From Akkermansiaceae bacterium UBA2381 (GTDB lineage Bacteria; Verrucomicrobiota; Verrucomicrobiia; Verrucomicrobiales; DEV007), in the NCBI GenBank assembly GCA_002344215.1, contig DDSV01000003.1, forward strand, positions 62,001 to 126,000: a DNA stretch of 64,000 nucleotides, given 5' to 3'. Below are positions 26,240 through 35,525 of the stretch, one piece after another. Under the pieces are notes generated by a model. The model saw only the letters and a program-made list of their open reading frames with translations. It did no database searches and had not been told where the DNA came from. Both the position numbers and the translations under genes were made by a program. The first letter of the stretch is position 1. Each line of letters opens with the position of its first letter.

Positions 26240-28507
26240 TTAGCGCTGCCCCCCGCCGAAGAGGAAGCGTCCGATCTTGCTTAAGGCCCTCCCGACACCT
26301 CCTTCCTCCGCCGGTGGCGGAGGCATCCCGGGCCCGGAAACCTCCTCTCCCGGGATGGGGAAGGCCTGCGGCATCCTATTGTTACCGGTGAATAATCCGA
26401 AGCCGTGCCCGCGACAGGTCGAGTTTGGTCTGAGGTCCGCCGGCAGGTCCATCTGGTAGGGGTATTTGCTGCGATCCGAGGCGACCAACCCGCACTCGCG
26501 GCAGAGCACGATGGCCTGAGTCCCGGCGGGAGCGGGGATTTTTGCTGCGGCGAGATCTCCGTTTTCGGCGGCTTTCATGACCTCGGTCCAGATAGGAAGG
26601 GCAAGAGTGCCTCCGTAGCCCCGTGGCATAATCGTCTTCGGTTGATCGAGTCCCACCCAAACCCCTGTGGTGACCTTGTCCGTGTAACCGAGAAACCAGG
26701 CGTCGACATAGTCATTGGTTGTTCCGGTTTTTCCGTAGGCAGGGGCCTTGTAGCCGGCTTCGCGCGTTCCACTTCCGGTGCCTTCGTCCATCACCTTGCC
26801 GAGAATGTCGGTTGTGATCCAGGCGACCGAATCCGGGAAAATTTTCACTCCCTTCCGGGGCTCGCGGTAGAGGAGACGTCCGTCCTGGTGTTCAATTCTT
26901 TCGATGAGAAAGGGGACAAAGTTGAACCCGTTAGCGGCAAAGGTCGAATAGGCGCTGGTGAGATTAAACGGAGTGGTTTCAAAGGCGCCAAGAGTGACGA
27001 CGGGTGAGTCAGGGATTTCACCGAATTTGAGAGCCCGGGCGAGGCTGCGGATGTTGCCTAGTCCCGCCACCTGGCCGACCCGGACGGACATGGTGTTTCG
27101 TGACTTGATCAGTCCGACGGCGGCGGGCTGAAGTCCGGTGAAGGTTCCATCACTGTTTTTGGGAGCCCAGAGTTTTCCTTCATTGGTCGTCAGTTGCACA
27201 GCGTCATCACTGATGAAGGCACCGGGAAGCAGTCCGCCGCGATCAAACGCGATCGCATACACGAATGGCTTGAAGGTAGAACCTACCTGCCTTCTTGCCT
27301 GTCGAGCCCGGTCGAAGGAGCTTTCCCCGAAATCGCGGCCGCCCACGAGAGCGAGGACCCCTCCGCTGCGGTTGTCGAGGCTCACGACCGCTCCCTGCAG
27401 ATATTTGGTGGGACCTCCTTCGCGATGGGAACTGCGGGGAGAATGTGCAAATCCCGACCGCTTCTCGATCGTGGTGAGGTGGCGATCAAGGGCGCTCTCT
27501 GCCTCCTTCTGAAGGGCCGAATCGATTGTGGTATAGACCTCGAGGCCACCGGTTTCGATTAGGTGGGGTTCGAGATAGTCTTCCAGGAGGTCGAAGACAG
27601 CCTGGAGCGGGTAGCTGCCGGTGGCGATGCGCTGATCCGGGGGGCGCAGGGTGATGGGCTGCTGTTGCGCCGCCTGCGAGTCGGCGGCGGTAATCCTTTC
27701 GTCGGCGACGAGGCGGTCGAGGACTTCCTTTTGAATACCCTTGGCGCTTTCGAGACTCCGAAAGGGATTGAGCAGGCTGGGCCCGCGGATGACCCCGGCA
27801 AGCATCGCGCTCTCGCCAAGAGTCAGCTGCGAGGCCGGTTTCATAAAGTAACCCTGGGCTGCTCTCTCGATCCCGTAGAGGCCGGATCCGAAATAGACCC
27901 GATTCATATAGAACCCGAGAATCTCGTCTTTGCTGAAGGTTTCCTCGATTCGGAGAGCGAGGGCCACCTCCATCAACTTCCGATGGAGGGTCATCTCCTT
28001 CATGCCGAAGGTATTGCGGGCCAACTGCATGGTAATGGTTGAGGCGCCCTGTTCCATGCCTCCGGCCTTGAAGTTTCCGATGACGGCGCGGAGCACGCCC
28101 AGGTAATCGATTCCGTGGTGCGAGTAAAACCGGACATCCTCACGGGCGAGGAGTGCGTCCACAAAATGTTTCGAGACCTCCGAAGCCGGGACTGCGACCC
28201 GGTTTTCGCCATGACCGGAGACATGGCCGAGGAGGGCACCGCTTCGATCGTAGACGAGGGTGCGCTGCGGAGCCTCACGGACTTCATTCATGTCGAAGGT
28301 GAAGGCCCTCCCGCCAAAGTAGACGGCCCCGGCGACCGCCCCGATGAGGCTGATAAACGCGGTCAGCCAGAGGAGGCGGCGCAGGAAGCGAAATCGCGGC
28401 GCGCGCCCCTTCGCATTCCTCGACCGGGATTTACCGCCGGGCAGAGAAGCAAAAGGCCCCGGTCGGTTCCCTCTGCTTGATGATGATTTCGATTTTCTCC
28501 GGCCCAT
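26240..28507 (-). CDS. Class A penicillin-binding protein (bifunctional transglycosylase/transpeptidase)
   Basis: 755 aa. A basic N-terminal tail and one transmembrane helix (~44-66) anchor it in the inner membrane. GT51 transglycosylase motifs: LAREDVRFYSHHGID with the catalytic Glu and EQGASTITMQLARN. Transpeptidase motifs: SxxK as GSTFKPFVYA (~410), SxN as SRNTMSVR, KTG as YGKTGTTNDYVDAWF (~590). All active-site residues look present. It builds and cross-links peptidoglycan. The proline-rich C-terminus ends in a short helical tail of unknown role. No clear promoter in the 96-bp divergent gap upstream. Confidence 0.93.
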   Translation of the reverse strand: MGRRKSKSSSSRGNRPGPFASLPGGKSRSRNAKGRAPRFRFLRRLLWLTAFISLIGAVAGAVYFGGRAFTFDMNEVREAPQRTLVYDRSGALLGHVSGHGENRVAVPASEVSKHFVDALLAREDVRFYSHHGIDYLGVLRAVIGNFKAGGMEQGASTITMQLARNTFGMKEMTLHRKLMEVALALRIEETFSKDEILGFYMNRVYFGSGLYGIERAAQGYFMKPASQLTLGESAMLAGVIRGPSLLNPFRSLESAKGIQKEVLDRLVADERITAADSQAAQQQPITLRPPDQRIATGSYPLQAVFDLLEDYLEPHLIETGGLEVYTTIDSALQKEAESALDRHLTTIEKRSGFAHSPRSSHREGGPTKYLQGAVVSLDNRSGGVLALVGGRDFGESSFDRARQARRQVGSTFKPFVYAIAFDRGGLLPGAFISDDAVQLTTNEGKLWAPKNSDGTFTGLQPAAVGLIKSRNTMSVRVGQVAGLGNIRSLARALKFGEIPDSPVVTLGAFETTPFNLTSAYSTFAANGFNFVPFLIERIEHQDGRLLYREPRKGVKIFPDSVAWITTDILGKVMDEGTGSGTREAGYKAPAYGKTGTTNDYVDAWFLGYTDKVTTGVWVGLDQPKTIMPRGYGGTLALPIWTEVMKAAENGDLAAAKIPAPAGTQAIVLCRECGLVASDRSKYPYQMDLPADLRPNSTCRGHGFGLFTGNNRMPQAFPIPGEEVSGPGMPPPPAEEGGVGRALSKIGRFLFGGGQR

Positions 28508-28603
28508 AATGAATTAGTTAACTTTAGTTCAATATTTCGAAGCTTCCACTTCGGGCTTTGCAGGGAAATTCGCTTCTCAGAAAAGAATTCGCCTGATAGC
28601 CTG

Positions 28604-30013
28604 ATGGGTATGATTCGCCCTGTTCTTTTCCTGACAATCGTGATCGGGGCTTTCGTCGCGGGTCCATTCTTCGGCGTTCATTCCGTTCTCGGTATCGAGC
28701 CGTTCCGGATTGAGATCGTTGATGAAGAGACCGGTTGGCCGGTTCCCCTGGTCGAATTGGAAACGACCCATTCGGTCCGACTGGTGTCGGACAATGCCGG
28801 GCTCATTGCCTTTGATCTGCCCGAATTGATGGGCACGGAATCCTGGATGTCGGTGAAAGGGCACGGATATGAGGTGGATGCGGACGGATTCGGATTTCGC
28901 GGAGTGAGAGTGGTTCCTGAAGCGGGAGGAGGAATGACGATTTTAGTGAAGCGCAGGCTACCCGCGAAACGCATCGGTCGCCTGACTGGTGCGGGACTCC
29001 TCGCCGAAAGTCAGAAACTTGGCCTGGAGCCCGGGTGGAAAGAGTCAGGACTGCTCGGTTGCGACAGCGTGCAGACCGCCCTTCACGGAGGTAAGATTTA
29101 CTGGGGATGGGGCGATACGATTCTCGCTCACTACCCGCTCGGTCTGTTCCACATGCTCGGCGCGACGACCGGGCTTCGTCCTTTTGCCTCATTCGAACCG
29201 CCCCTCCGTCCGGAGTTTGATTATTTCCGGGACAAAAACGGGAGAGTGCGCAATGTCGGCGAGATGCCAGGAACCGGACCGACCTGGATCAATGGTTATG
29301 TCAGTGTTGAGGACAAAGAGGGCAAAAGTCGATTGGCGGGTGTTTATGTCAAAATCAAGCCACCTCTGACCGCTTATGAAAGCGGACTTTGCGTCTGGAA
29401 CGAGGAGAAAGAGCAATTTGATCTCCTTCAAGTGATCTGGAATCAGGAACGAGACGGTGGAAAGTGCCCGAACACCCCCGACGGGCATGCAAATCGATGG
29501 ACGGACCCGGACGGGAAAAGCTGGCTGCTCTTCGGGGATCCTTTTCCGGATCTCAAGTGCGAAGCCACCTTTGAAGCGTGGTCGGATCCGGAGAGCTGGG
29601 AGACGCTGAAGCCGCAGTCAGAGATTCCGGTTCGCGGCGATGGCGATGGAATAGAGCCTCACCGGGGTTCCATTGCCTGGAATGAATTTCGTCAGCGTTG
29701 GGTGACGATTTTTACGCAGATGAAGGGGAAGAGCTCCACCATCGGGGAAATCTGGTACGCCGAGGCAGAGTCTCCACTCGGGCCCTGGAAAGATGCATTT
29801 CAGGTGGTGACACACGATAATTACTCTTTTTACAATCCGAAGATCCACGGGGAGTTCACCGATCCCGGTTCACCGGTCCTCCTTTTTGAGGGAACGTATA
29901 CAAAGACCTTTGCGAAAAATCCGCCAGCCACACCGCGACACGATTACAATCAGATTCTCTACCGGCTTGATCTCGACGATCCCGCCTTGTTTGCTGCGGA
30001 ACCGGGCCGGTGA
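28604..30013 (+). CDS. Secreted beta-propeller protein, GH43-like fold, function unknown
   Basis: 469 aa (a second ATG at 28610 is equally possible). Signal peptide (MIRPVLFLTIVIGAFVAG), then a ~90-residue beta domain resembling the carboxypeptidase regulatory fold (VDEETGWPVPLVELETT). The remainder has repeated Trp/Gly/Asp blades such as YWGWGDTILAHYPLG, ANRWTDPDGKSWLLFGDPF, RGSIAWNEFRQRWVTIFTQ and IWYAEAESPLGPW, like five-bladed GH43/GH32-type propellers. No assignable catalytic residues; I do not recognise the exact family. Probably a carbohydrate-active or carbohydrate-binding exported protein. Confidence 0.6.
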   Translation: MGMIRPVLFLTIVIGAFVAGPFFGVHSVLGIEPFRIEIVDEETGWPVPLVELETTHSVRLVSDNAGLIAFDLPELMGTESWMSVKGHGYEVDADGFGFRGVRVVPEAGGGMTILVKRRLPAKRIGRLTGAGLLAESQKLGLEPGWKESGLLGCDSVQTALHGGKIYWGWGDTILAHYPLGLFHMLGATTGLRPFASFEPPLRPEFDYFRDKNGRVRNVGEMPGTGPTWINGYVSVEDKEGKSRLAGVYVKIKPPLTAYESGLCVWNEEKEQFDLLQVIWNQERDGGKCPNTPDGHANRWTDPDGKSWLLFGDPFPDLKCEATFEAWSDPESWETLKPQSEIPVRGDGDGIEPHRGSIAWNEFRQRWVTIFTQMKGKSSTIGEIWYAEAESPLGPWKDAFQVVTHDNYSFYNPKIHGEFTDPGSPVLLFEGTYTKTFAKNPPATPRHDYNQILYRLDLDDPALFAAEPGR

Positions 30014-30145
30014 ACCCGTATTGCCCGATTCAGAACCATTTCATTCGACTTCGCCCGGTTTCCCTTCTGGAAATTCGATTCAGGTTATGGTAGCGGATGC
30101 CCTGTCGGCAAAAGCGGTCGATTTATCTCTAATTGAAAGAAGCAC

Positions 30146-30511
30146 ATGTTTCAGAATGGACAGCGAGTGGTCTGCGTCGATGACCAGTTTGATCCCTGGG
30201 TTTACGATTTGTATACGCAACTCCCGAAGCGGAATCAGATTTATACCGTCCGTGCCATGGGGGTGGGGCGTTCGAATCCTCAGTTTTCGTTGTCGGATGA
30301 TGCCAAACTGACCATCAGCGGGGCGGATTTCGACATCCTCCTGCTTCTTTCGGAGCTCAACAATCCCGACGATCCGCATTCGAGTATCAAACAGGAACTC
30401 GGCTTCCGCGCCGAACGTTTCGCTCCCCTGCAGGAGGACCTTGAGGAGGAGGAAGCGGTCGAGCTTGTCGGATTCGGGAAGGAATCAAAGGACTGGAACA
30501 CGATCGACTAG
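30146..30511 (+). CDS. Small conserved hypothetical protein
   Basis: 121 aa. The first ~45 residues (QRVVCVDDQFDPWVYDLYTQ, then RNQIYTVRAM) match a widespread small-protein type with the consensus 'G-x-V-V-C-V-D-D...G-x-x-Y-T-V-R', which looks like a small beta-barrel. The C-terminal 35 residues are very acidic (EDLEEEEAVELVG). No signal peptide or known catalytic residue. Function unknown. It converges with the TerC gene. Confidence 0.7.
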   Translation: MFQNGQRVVCVDDQFDPWVYDLYTQLPKRNQIYTVRAMGVGRSNPQFSLSDDAKLTISGADFDILLLLSELNNPDDPHSSIKQELGFRAERFAPLQEDLEEEEAVELVGFGKESKDWNTID

Positions 30512-30579
30512 CAAACTCCCGATCTCGGGTAATTCGAGCACCGCTCCAATTCGAGCGGCGTCTTGCGGGTTTCCCGCTC

Positions 30580-31350
30580 TCAGGCGTGAGCTTTCTTCTC
30601 CGCGTTTGTCTTCATCCGCACATTGAGCATTTCAACGAAAACGGAGAAGGCCATCGCAAAGTAAACGAAGGCTTTCTGGAAATGCACGTGGAAACCCTCG
30701 GCGATGAGTGTTGTTCCAATCAGAAGGAGGAAGGAAAGGGCGAGCACCTTCACGGTCGGGTGCCGGCTGATGAAGTCGTTCACCGCTCCGGCGAAGATCA
30801 TCATGAATCCCACCGCAACCATGACCGCAATGATCATGATGGAGATCTGATCAACCATCCCGACCGCGGTGATGACCGAGTCGAGCGAAAAGACGATGTC
30901 AAGAATGGCGATTTGAACGAGGATGGCCCCGAGGGCGGCGCGCGCTTTAGCGGCGTTGGGTGCAGCCTCGGCATGACCCTCGATTTTGTGGTGGAGTTCT
31001 TTTGTACTTTTCCAGATCAGGAAGAGGCCGCCCAGGATGAGGATGAGATCCTTGCCCGAGAGTTCATGGGTGAGAATCGTGAAGAGCGGGTCTTTCAATT
31101 GCATCACCCAGGTGATGCAGAGAAGGAGGAGGATGCGGGTCACCATCGCAAAGGCGAGCCCAAGAAAACGGGCGCGCGGGCGCTGGTCTGCGGGGAGTTT
31201 GTCGACAAGGATGGAAATGAAAACGATGTTGTCGATCCCGAGAACAATTTCCATCACCGTCAAGGTGAGCAGGGCGATCCAGGCTTCCGTGCTGGTGAGC
31301 CAGGAAAAATCGAAGGGGTTGGCGGCGAGAAGAGGAGCAAAATCGATCAT
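30580..31350 (-). CDS. TerC family integral membrane protein
   Basis: 256 aa with about seven transmembrane helices. Diagnostic stretches: LTVMEIVLGIDNIVFISILV with the conserved Asp-Asn, HHKIEG, IVQIAILDIVFSLDSVITAVGM with the second acidic site, and the C-terminal FVYFAMAFSVFVEMLN. TerC proteins are implicated in metal (manganese) efflux and, in some bacteria, tellurite resistance. No tellurite genes are nearby, so metal export is the better guess. Single-gene transcript by layout. Confidence 0.88.
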   Translation of the reverse strand: MIDFAPLLAANPFDFSWLTSTEAWIALLTLTVMEIVLGIDNIVFISILVDKLPADQRPRARFLGLAFAMVTRILLLLCITWVMQLKDPLFTILTHELSGKDLILILGGLFLIWKSTKELHHKIEGHAEAAPNAAKARAALGAILVQIAILDIVFSLDSVITAVGMVDQISIMIIAVMVAVGFMMIFAGAVNDFISRHPTVKVLALSFLLLIGTTLIAEGFHVHFQKAFVYFAMAFSVFVEMLNVRMKTNAEKKAHA

Positions 31351-31478
31351 GACACGCCCGAGGATAGCGCGAAGACGCCTTCACGCAACCCTGATGGCTA
31401 CGCCACTCCCGCAATGAGTGCTGAAAAGTCAGGAAATTTTAAAAAAACAGCTTTAATGAATGATTAGAGTGAAATAAT

Positions 31479-31509
31479 TTGTGACAGCAGACCGGAAGTT
31501 TGTTATAAT
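31479..31509 (+). promoter_or_regulatory. Sigma-70-like promoter of the transglutaminase-like gene
   Basis: TTGTGA (31479-31484) and TATAAT (31504-31509), spacer 19 bp. The -10 box is perfect, the spacing slightly long. It lies 61 bp before ATG 31571 and inside any longer reading frame starting at GTG 31481, which supports the later start. Confidence 0.55.
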
Positions 31510-31570
31510 TACCATAACGAAACCGCAGGGGGTGGCAACACCTTCGAAACACAGACACTACCGAGAGAGA

Positions 31571-32806
31571 ATGGTAAGAAGCTTATACAGCTTCGGCGGC
31601 ATCATGCTGACCGTTGGCGTGGCTTTGCTTATCGGCTTGCAAAAGTCGGGCAAGGTCGACGTTCTTGGCTTCCTGATTCCCCATCAGGAGGTCGACGAAG
31701 CGTTCCAGCGTGGGTTTCAGTCGGACGCGATGATAAGAATCAATCAATTGCGGGTTCCGGCCGAGGTCGGTGAGGTTCAGGAGGACGAGTTGTTACAGAA
31801 CTATCTTAAGGAGTTTGTTTCCCGACATCCGAAACCCCAGGATATTGAGCTGGACGAAGTCTTTGACTCGCTGCAAACCGAATTTCCCGGTGCCCAGTAT
31901 CTGGCGGCAAATCTGATCACCTCGACGAGCCGGGAGGATCTGCTGGATAAACTCTCCGGATGGACGGCCGTGGCGAATCCGGATTTCAACTCGATTATCA
32001 CCACGGTATTCCGGGCCGGTTCACAGATGGGGGTTCTCGGGGTCATGTCGAGACGCATTCCGGAGTTCTCTCTGCAGGCGGCGAACACGGAAGGCGGGCG
32101 ATTTCATAACCGGTGTCCGCATTGCAAGGTCATCCATGCATTGGAACTGGATCGTGACTCCCGCACTTTGATTCTGTCCTGTCCTCACTGTGATCTTCCC
32201 TTCGATGTCCTCGCGGTGGGTAGTTCAGGGGAGATCAAGCGGGCGACGGAGTTTTTGGAGGGCTTCCAGCTTCTGGACGAGGTTGCCACGAAGCGTTCCG
32301 CCAGCGGAGAGGAGCGTGTCCTTGCCCTGTGGGGACAGGTCGCCGACCACTGTGAATATCAACTGGATCAGGACAGGCTCGGGAGTTCGTCAGATGATCA
32401 CTTGCGTGAGGTCTGGAAAGCCTCGGGGGAGACCTGGCATGAAGCGGCCGGTGACTGTGAAGACACTTCCATCCTTCTCGCCGATGTCCTCATCAGCGCG
32501 GGATTCGAGGCCCGTGTCGCCATCGGGTGGAACGGAAACATCGGACAGCACGCCTGGGTGGTGGTCAAAGTCGGTAGCCGGCAGTATATTCTGGAGTCGA
32601 CTTTGCAGAAGAAGATCGAGAGCAGCGATCTCGTTGACGTGGAAAGCGGGGCCGCATTCTATCAGCCGGAGCAGCTCATCGACCGCGATCGCATCTACTA
32701 CTCGACGGCACGACCGGATCGATTCCGTCTCGACTATTTCTCAAGCGCTCTGTGGAAGGCGATTCCCAAACCGGAGTCATCTGCGGGAGAACTTTCCCAG
32801 CGTTAG
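31571..32806 (+). CDS. Membrane-anchored transglutaminase-like protein with zinc ribbon
   Basis: 411 aa from ATG 31571. One N-terminal hydrophobic helix (GGIMLTVGVALLIGLQ) anchors or exports it. Middle: a zinc-ribbon pair CPHCKVIH and CPHCDLPF (near 180-215). C-terminus: a transglutaminase-like domain with Cys in AGDCEDTSILLADVL and His in IGQHAWVVVKV, and an acidic partner likely in YILESTLQK. Bacterial members include transglutaminase-like cysteine peptidases. The combination of a ribbon with this domain is unusual and its role is unknown. A good promoter lies immediately upstream. Confidence 0.75.
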   Translation: MVRSLYSFGGIMLTVGVALLIGLQKSGKVDVLGFLIPHQEVDEAFQRGFQSDAMIRINQLRVPAEVGEVQEDELLQNYLKEFVSRHPKPQDIELDEVFDSLQTEFPGAQYLAANLITSTSREDLLDKLSGWTAVANPDFNSIITTVFRAGSQMGVLGVMSRRIPEFSLQAANTEGGRFHNRCPHCKVIHALELDRDSRTLILSCPHCDLPFDVLAVGSSGEIKRATEFLEGFQLLDEVATKRSASGEERVLALWGQVADHCEYQLDQDRLGSSSDDHLREVWKASGETWHEAAGDCEDTSILLADVLISAGFEARVAIGWNGNIGQHAWVVVKVGSRQYILESTLQKKIESSDLVDVESGAAFYQPEQLIDRDRIYYSTARPDRFRLDYFSSALWKAIPKPESSAGELSQR

Positions 32807-32873
32807 ACACGACAGGGGCCGGTCCGCTCCTTGAGGGAGACGTGAATAAGTCACCGAAGTCGGGTTCAGTTGA

Positions 32874-32901
32874 TTGACGTACTGCTCCGCTTCGCTAGGG
32901 T
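32874..32901 (+). promoter_or_regulatory. Putative promoter very close to the FAH gene start
   Basis: TTGACG (32874-32879) and TAGGGT (32896-32901), 16-bp spacer. The ATG is only 7 bp past the -10-like box, which would give a leaderless or nearly leaderless mRNA. The -10 is weak (TAGGGT), so this is tentative. Confidence 0.3.
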
Positions 32902-32908
32902 CCGACCC

Positions 32909-33769
32909 ATGAAATTGCTCCGCTTTGGCCTCCCGGGTTCTGAGAAACCCGGTTTACAACTCGAAGACGGCTCGCGCATTGATGCGTCGGGATTCGGGAT
33001 GGACTGGAATCACGACTTTTTCGCCGACCCCTCGAACCTGAAACGGCTTGGCGACTGGGCGGGAAAGAATGCGGACTCGGCCCCGAAAATCAGCGAAGGC
33101 ACACGCCTCGGTCCGGCCGTGGCACGTCCCGGGAAACTGATCTGCATCGGACTGAACTTCTCTGATCATGCGGCGGAGGCGGGAATGGATATTCCCAAAG
33201 AACCGATTGTTTTCTTCAAGGCGACCAGTGCGATCGTTGGCCCGAATGACGATGTCATGATTCCCCGCGGAAGCGAGAAAACCGACTGGGAGGTCGAACT
33301 TGCCTTCGTTGTGGGTAAAAAGGCGAGCTATGTCTCCCGGGAAGAGGCCCTCGACTACGTTGCGGGATATGTGCTCCACAATGATTACAGCGAGCGGGCG
33401 TATCAGCTTGAGCGCGGGGGCCAGTGGGTGAAAGGCAAGAGCTGCGATACCTTCGCGCCGATCGGTCCCTTTGTCGCCACGACCGACGAGATTCCCGATC
33501 CGGAGAATCTTAAAATGTGGCTCAAGGTGAACGGCGAGACGAAGCAGAACGGCAACTCGAACAAACTCATCTTCGGGATCGCCTTTCTCGTCAGTTATCT
33601 CAGTGAGTTCATGACTCTTGAACCGGGGGATGTGGTTTCGACCGGAACACCTCCCGGAGTGGGAATGGGGAGCAAGCCACCCCAGTTCATGAAGCCCGGC
33701 GACGTAGTTGAACTAGGGATCGAAGGACTCGGCAGCTCGACGCAGACCGCAGTTGCGTGGACGAGGTGA
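32909..33769 (+). CDS. Fumarylacetoacetate hydrolase (FAH) family protein
   Basis: 286 aa from ATG 32909. FAH fold with metal and substrate motifs: KLICIGLNFSDHAAEAGM, FFKATSAIVGPNDDVMIPRGSEKTDWEVELAFVVGKK (Glu ligands; cited in two pieces of the family consensus), WVKGKSCDTFAPIGPF, and VSTGTPPGVGMG at the C-terminus. FAHD-type enzymes hydrolyse or decarboxylate acylpyruvates and related keto acids, or act in catechol meta-cleavage and sugar-acid pathways. Size and motifs suggest the FAHD1/ureidoglycolate-lyase-like group. The stop is immediately followed by the inverted-repeat element. Confidence 0.88.
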   Translation: MKLLRFGLPGSEKPGLQLEDGSRIDASGFGMDWNHDFFADPSNLKRLGDWAGKNADSAPKISEGTRLGPAVARPGKLICIGLNFSDHAAEAGMDIPKEPIVFFKATSAIVGPNDDVMIPRGSEKTDWEVELAFVVGKKASYVSREEALDYVAGYVLHNDYSERAYQLERGGQWVKGKSCDTFAPIGPFVATTDEIPDPENLKMWLKVNGETKQNGNSNKLIFGIAFLVSYLSEFMTLEPGDVVSTGTPPGVGMGSKPPQFMKPGDVVELGIEGLGSSTQTAVAWTR

Positions 33770-33772
33770 GTT

Positions 33773-33983
33773 TAGACCCCTTGCCAAAAATCTTTGCCGA
33801 AAAAAGTCTTTTTTGGAGTTGGGGATTTGCTCGCTTCGCTCGGATCTCGAATCAAGATCGGCCAAAATTGCCCGTGCCTGCGTTGTTCCTCGGTCACGCA
33901 GCCCGCTGCGCTCCCTCGGTCACGCCTTGCCCCGGAAAATTTTGACTCGATCTTTTCGGCAAATCTTTTTGGCAAAGTGTCTA
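33773..33983. repeat. 211-bp element bounded by ~40-bp imperfect inverted repeats
   Basis: The left end starts TAGACCCCTTGCCAAAAATC; the reverse complement of the right end starts TAGACACTTTGCCAAAAAGA. Over the inner arm TTTTCGGCAAxxxTTTTTGGCAA, 21 of 23 positions match. The core has a direct repeat CCTCGGTCACGC and a palindromic GCTCGCTTCGCTC. It fills the convergent gap exactly and its right end includes the moaC stop. It may be a small non-autonomous insertion (MITE-like) or an oversized bidirectional terminator. No target duplication is evident. Confidence 0.65.
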
Positions 33984-34448
33984 GCCGGGAAGAGGAGACT
34001 TCGTTTTCCCGATCAGGCGGATCTCCCCGATCTCCATCGTGGTGTCGATGGCCTTGCACATGTCGTAAATCGTCAATGCCGCGACACTGACCGCGGTGAG
34101 GGCTTCCATTTCGACTCCGGTTTTGGCATCGGTTAGGACAGTGCACTGAATCCGGACACCCGTGTCTTCGACCAGAAAGTCCACCGCCACCTTCGACAGG
34201 GGTAGTTGATGGCAAAGGGGGATCAGGTCGGCGGTTTTTTTCGCAGCCTGGATCGCGGCGACACGAGCGACGGCAAAGACATCTCCTTTCGGCACTTTTC
34301 CGTCGGTGATCGCGGCAAGAGTGGTGGACTGCAGGCGGACGAAGCCCCCGGCACCCGCCTCCCGCCGGACGACCGGTTTTTCAGACACGTCGACCATGGC
34401 TGCGGTGCCGTCGGGGCGTAGATGGGTCAGTGAAGGGCCGTTTTCCAT
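33981..34448 (-). CDS. moaC: Cyclic pyranopterin monophosphate synthase
   Basis: 155 aa, the standard length. MoaC converts 3',8-cyclo-GTP into cyclic pyranopterin monophosphate in molybdenum-cofactor synthesis. Motifs: MVDVSEKPVVRREA, GDVFAVARVAAIQAAKKTADLIPLCHQLPL, KTGVEMEALTAVSVAALTIYDMCK and the final LIGKTKS; the KTADLIPLCHPL-type and TGVEMEALT blocks are diagnostic. It is separated from moaA by a gene on the opposite strand. Confidence 0.96.
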   Translation of the reverse strand: MENGPSLTHLRPDGTAAMVDVSEKPVVRREAGAGGFVRLQSTTLAAITDGKVPKGDVFAVARVAAIQAAKKTADLIPLCHQLPLSKVAVDFLVEDTGVRIQCTVLTDAKTGVEMEALTAVSVAALTIYDMCKAIDTTMEIGEIRLIGKTKSPLPG

Positions 34449-34544
34449 AGCGCATCATTGGTCATTGAACGAAAAGGTGCAACGGACAAGTGAATGAAGG
34501 AGAAGGGGATTGACGCTACTGCCGTGATTGTGTTTTCTGATCGG

Positions 34545-35483
34545 ATGAAGGTCCTCATCGCCGCCCTTTTGATTCCGCTGCTTTTGAGTCATCCTGTGTC
34601 GGCGGGGCTGAGATGTGTTGAGGCCAATTCGGTCATTGAAGTCTATCACGACACGAATCTTGTCCTCCGCTACAATAAGGTCCCCACGAAGGACGCGGCC
34701 GGGAATGATCCTGCCTACACCCGGACCGGCTACATCCATCCGCTCTGCACTCCCTCCGGCAAGGTCATTACCGGTGATTACGCCCCCGACCATCCCCACC
34801 AGCATGGTCTCTTTTTTGCCTGGACGAAGACATCGTTCGAAGGACGCGCGCCCGAATTCTGGAACCAGAAGCAGGGGAGTGGGCGAGTGTCCTACGTGAA
34901 GACACTTGCGATAATATCCGAGGCAAATGAATGCGGGTTCGATGCGGAGCACCTTTTCGAAGACCTGACCGAAGAGGGTGGACCAAAGGCGGTAATGAAG
35001 GAAGTCTGGCAGGTGCGGGTCAGCGTGGTGAACGGGCGGTATCAGGTCGATCTCACGTCGAAGCAGCAGTGTGCGGCGAACAGTCCCCTTACGATTGAGA
35101 AATACCACTACGGCGGCATGGCTATCCGCGGAAATTCGGAGTGGCTTGGTGAAGAGTCCGATCGCATCGTCACCAGCGAGGGCAGGGACCGGGTCGCCGG
35201 CAACCACACCCGTCCCGCCTGGGTGAAGATGACGGGCCGGCTCGATGGAGCCGCCTGCGGTGTGGTTGCGATTCCCCATCCCGGGAATTTCCGAGCCCCG
35301 CAATGGGTTCGCCTGCATCCCTCGAAGCCCTACTTTGTCTTTTCCCCCATGGTTGAGGAAGCCTTTACGATCAAGCCGGGAGAGGAATATGAATCAAAAT
35401 TCCGCTTTCTCGTCTTCGACGGTGAGATGGAGGAAGGGGAGATTCGCCAAATTGCCGGGGAATTCCCGGGCGCAGGGGACTAG
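34545..35483 (+). CDS. DUF6807 (PmoA-like) exported protein
   Basis: 312 aa from ATG 34545, with signal peptide KVLIAALLIPLLLSHPVSA. The body matches the DUF6807/'PmoA family' type common in Planctomycetes and Verrucomicrobia: DYAPDHPHQHGLFFAW, EVWQVRVS, YHYGGMAIRGN and AIPHPGNFRAPQWVRLHP. The His-rich DHPHQHG loop may be a metal or substrate site. The family has no relation to methane mono-oxygenase chemistry that I could defend; genome context elsewhere points to carbohydrate use. It is divergent from moaC and convergent with moaA. Confidence 0.8.
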   Translation: MKVLIAALLIPLLLSHPVSAGLRCVEANSVIEVYHDTNLVLRYNKVPTKDAAGNDPAYTRTGYIHPLCTPSGKVITGDYAPDHPHQHGLFFAWTKTSFEGRAPEFWNQKQGSGRVSYVKTLAIISEANECGFDAEHLFEDLTEEGGPKAVMKEVWQVRVSVVNGRYQVDLTSKQQCAANSPLTIEKYHYGGMAIRGNSEWLGEESDRIVTSEGRDRVAGNHTRPAWVKMTGRLDGAACGVVAIPHPGNFRAPQWVRLHPSKPYFVFSPMVEEAFTIKPGEEYESKFRFLVFDGEMEEGEIRQIAGEFPGAGD

Positions 35484-35525
35484 GAGCAAGCCGGCGGGGA
35501 ATCAACTCTCCGAGTCTCTGCCCTC

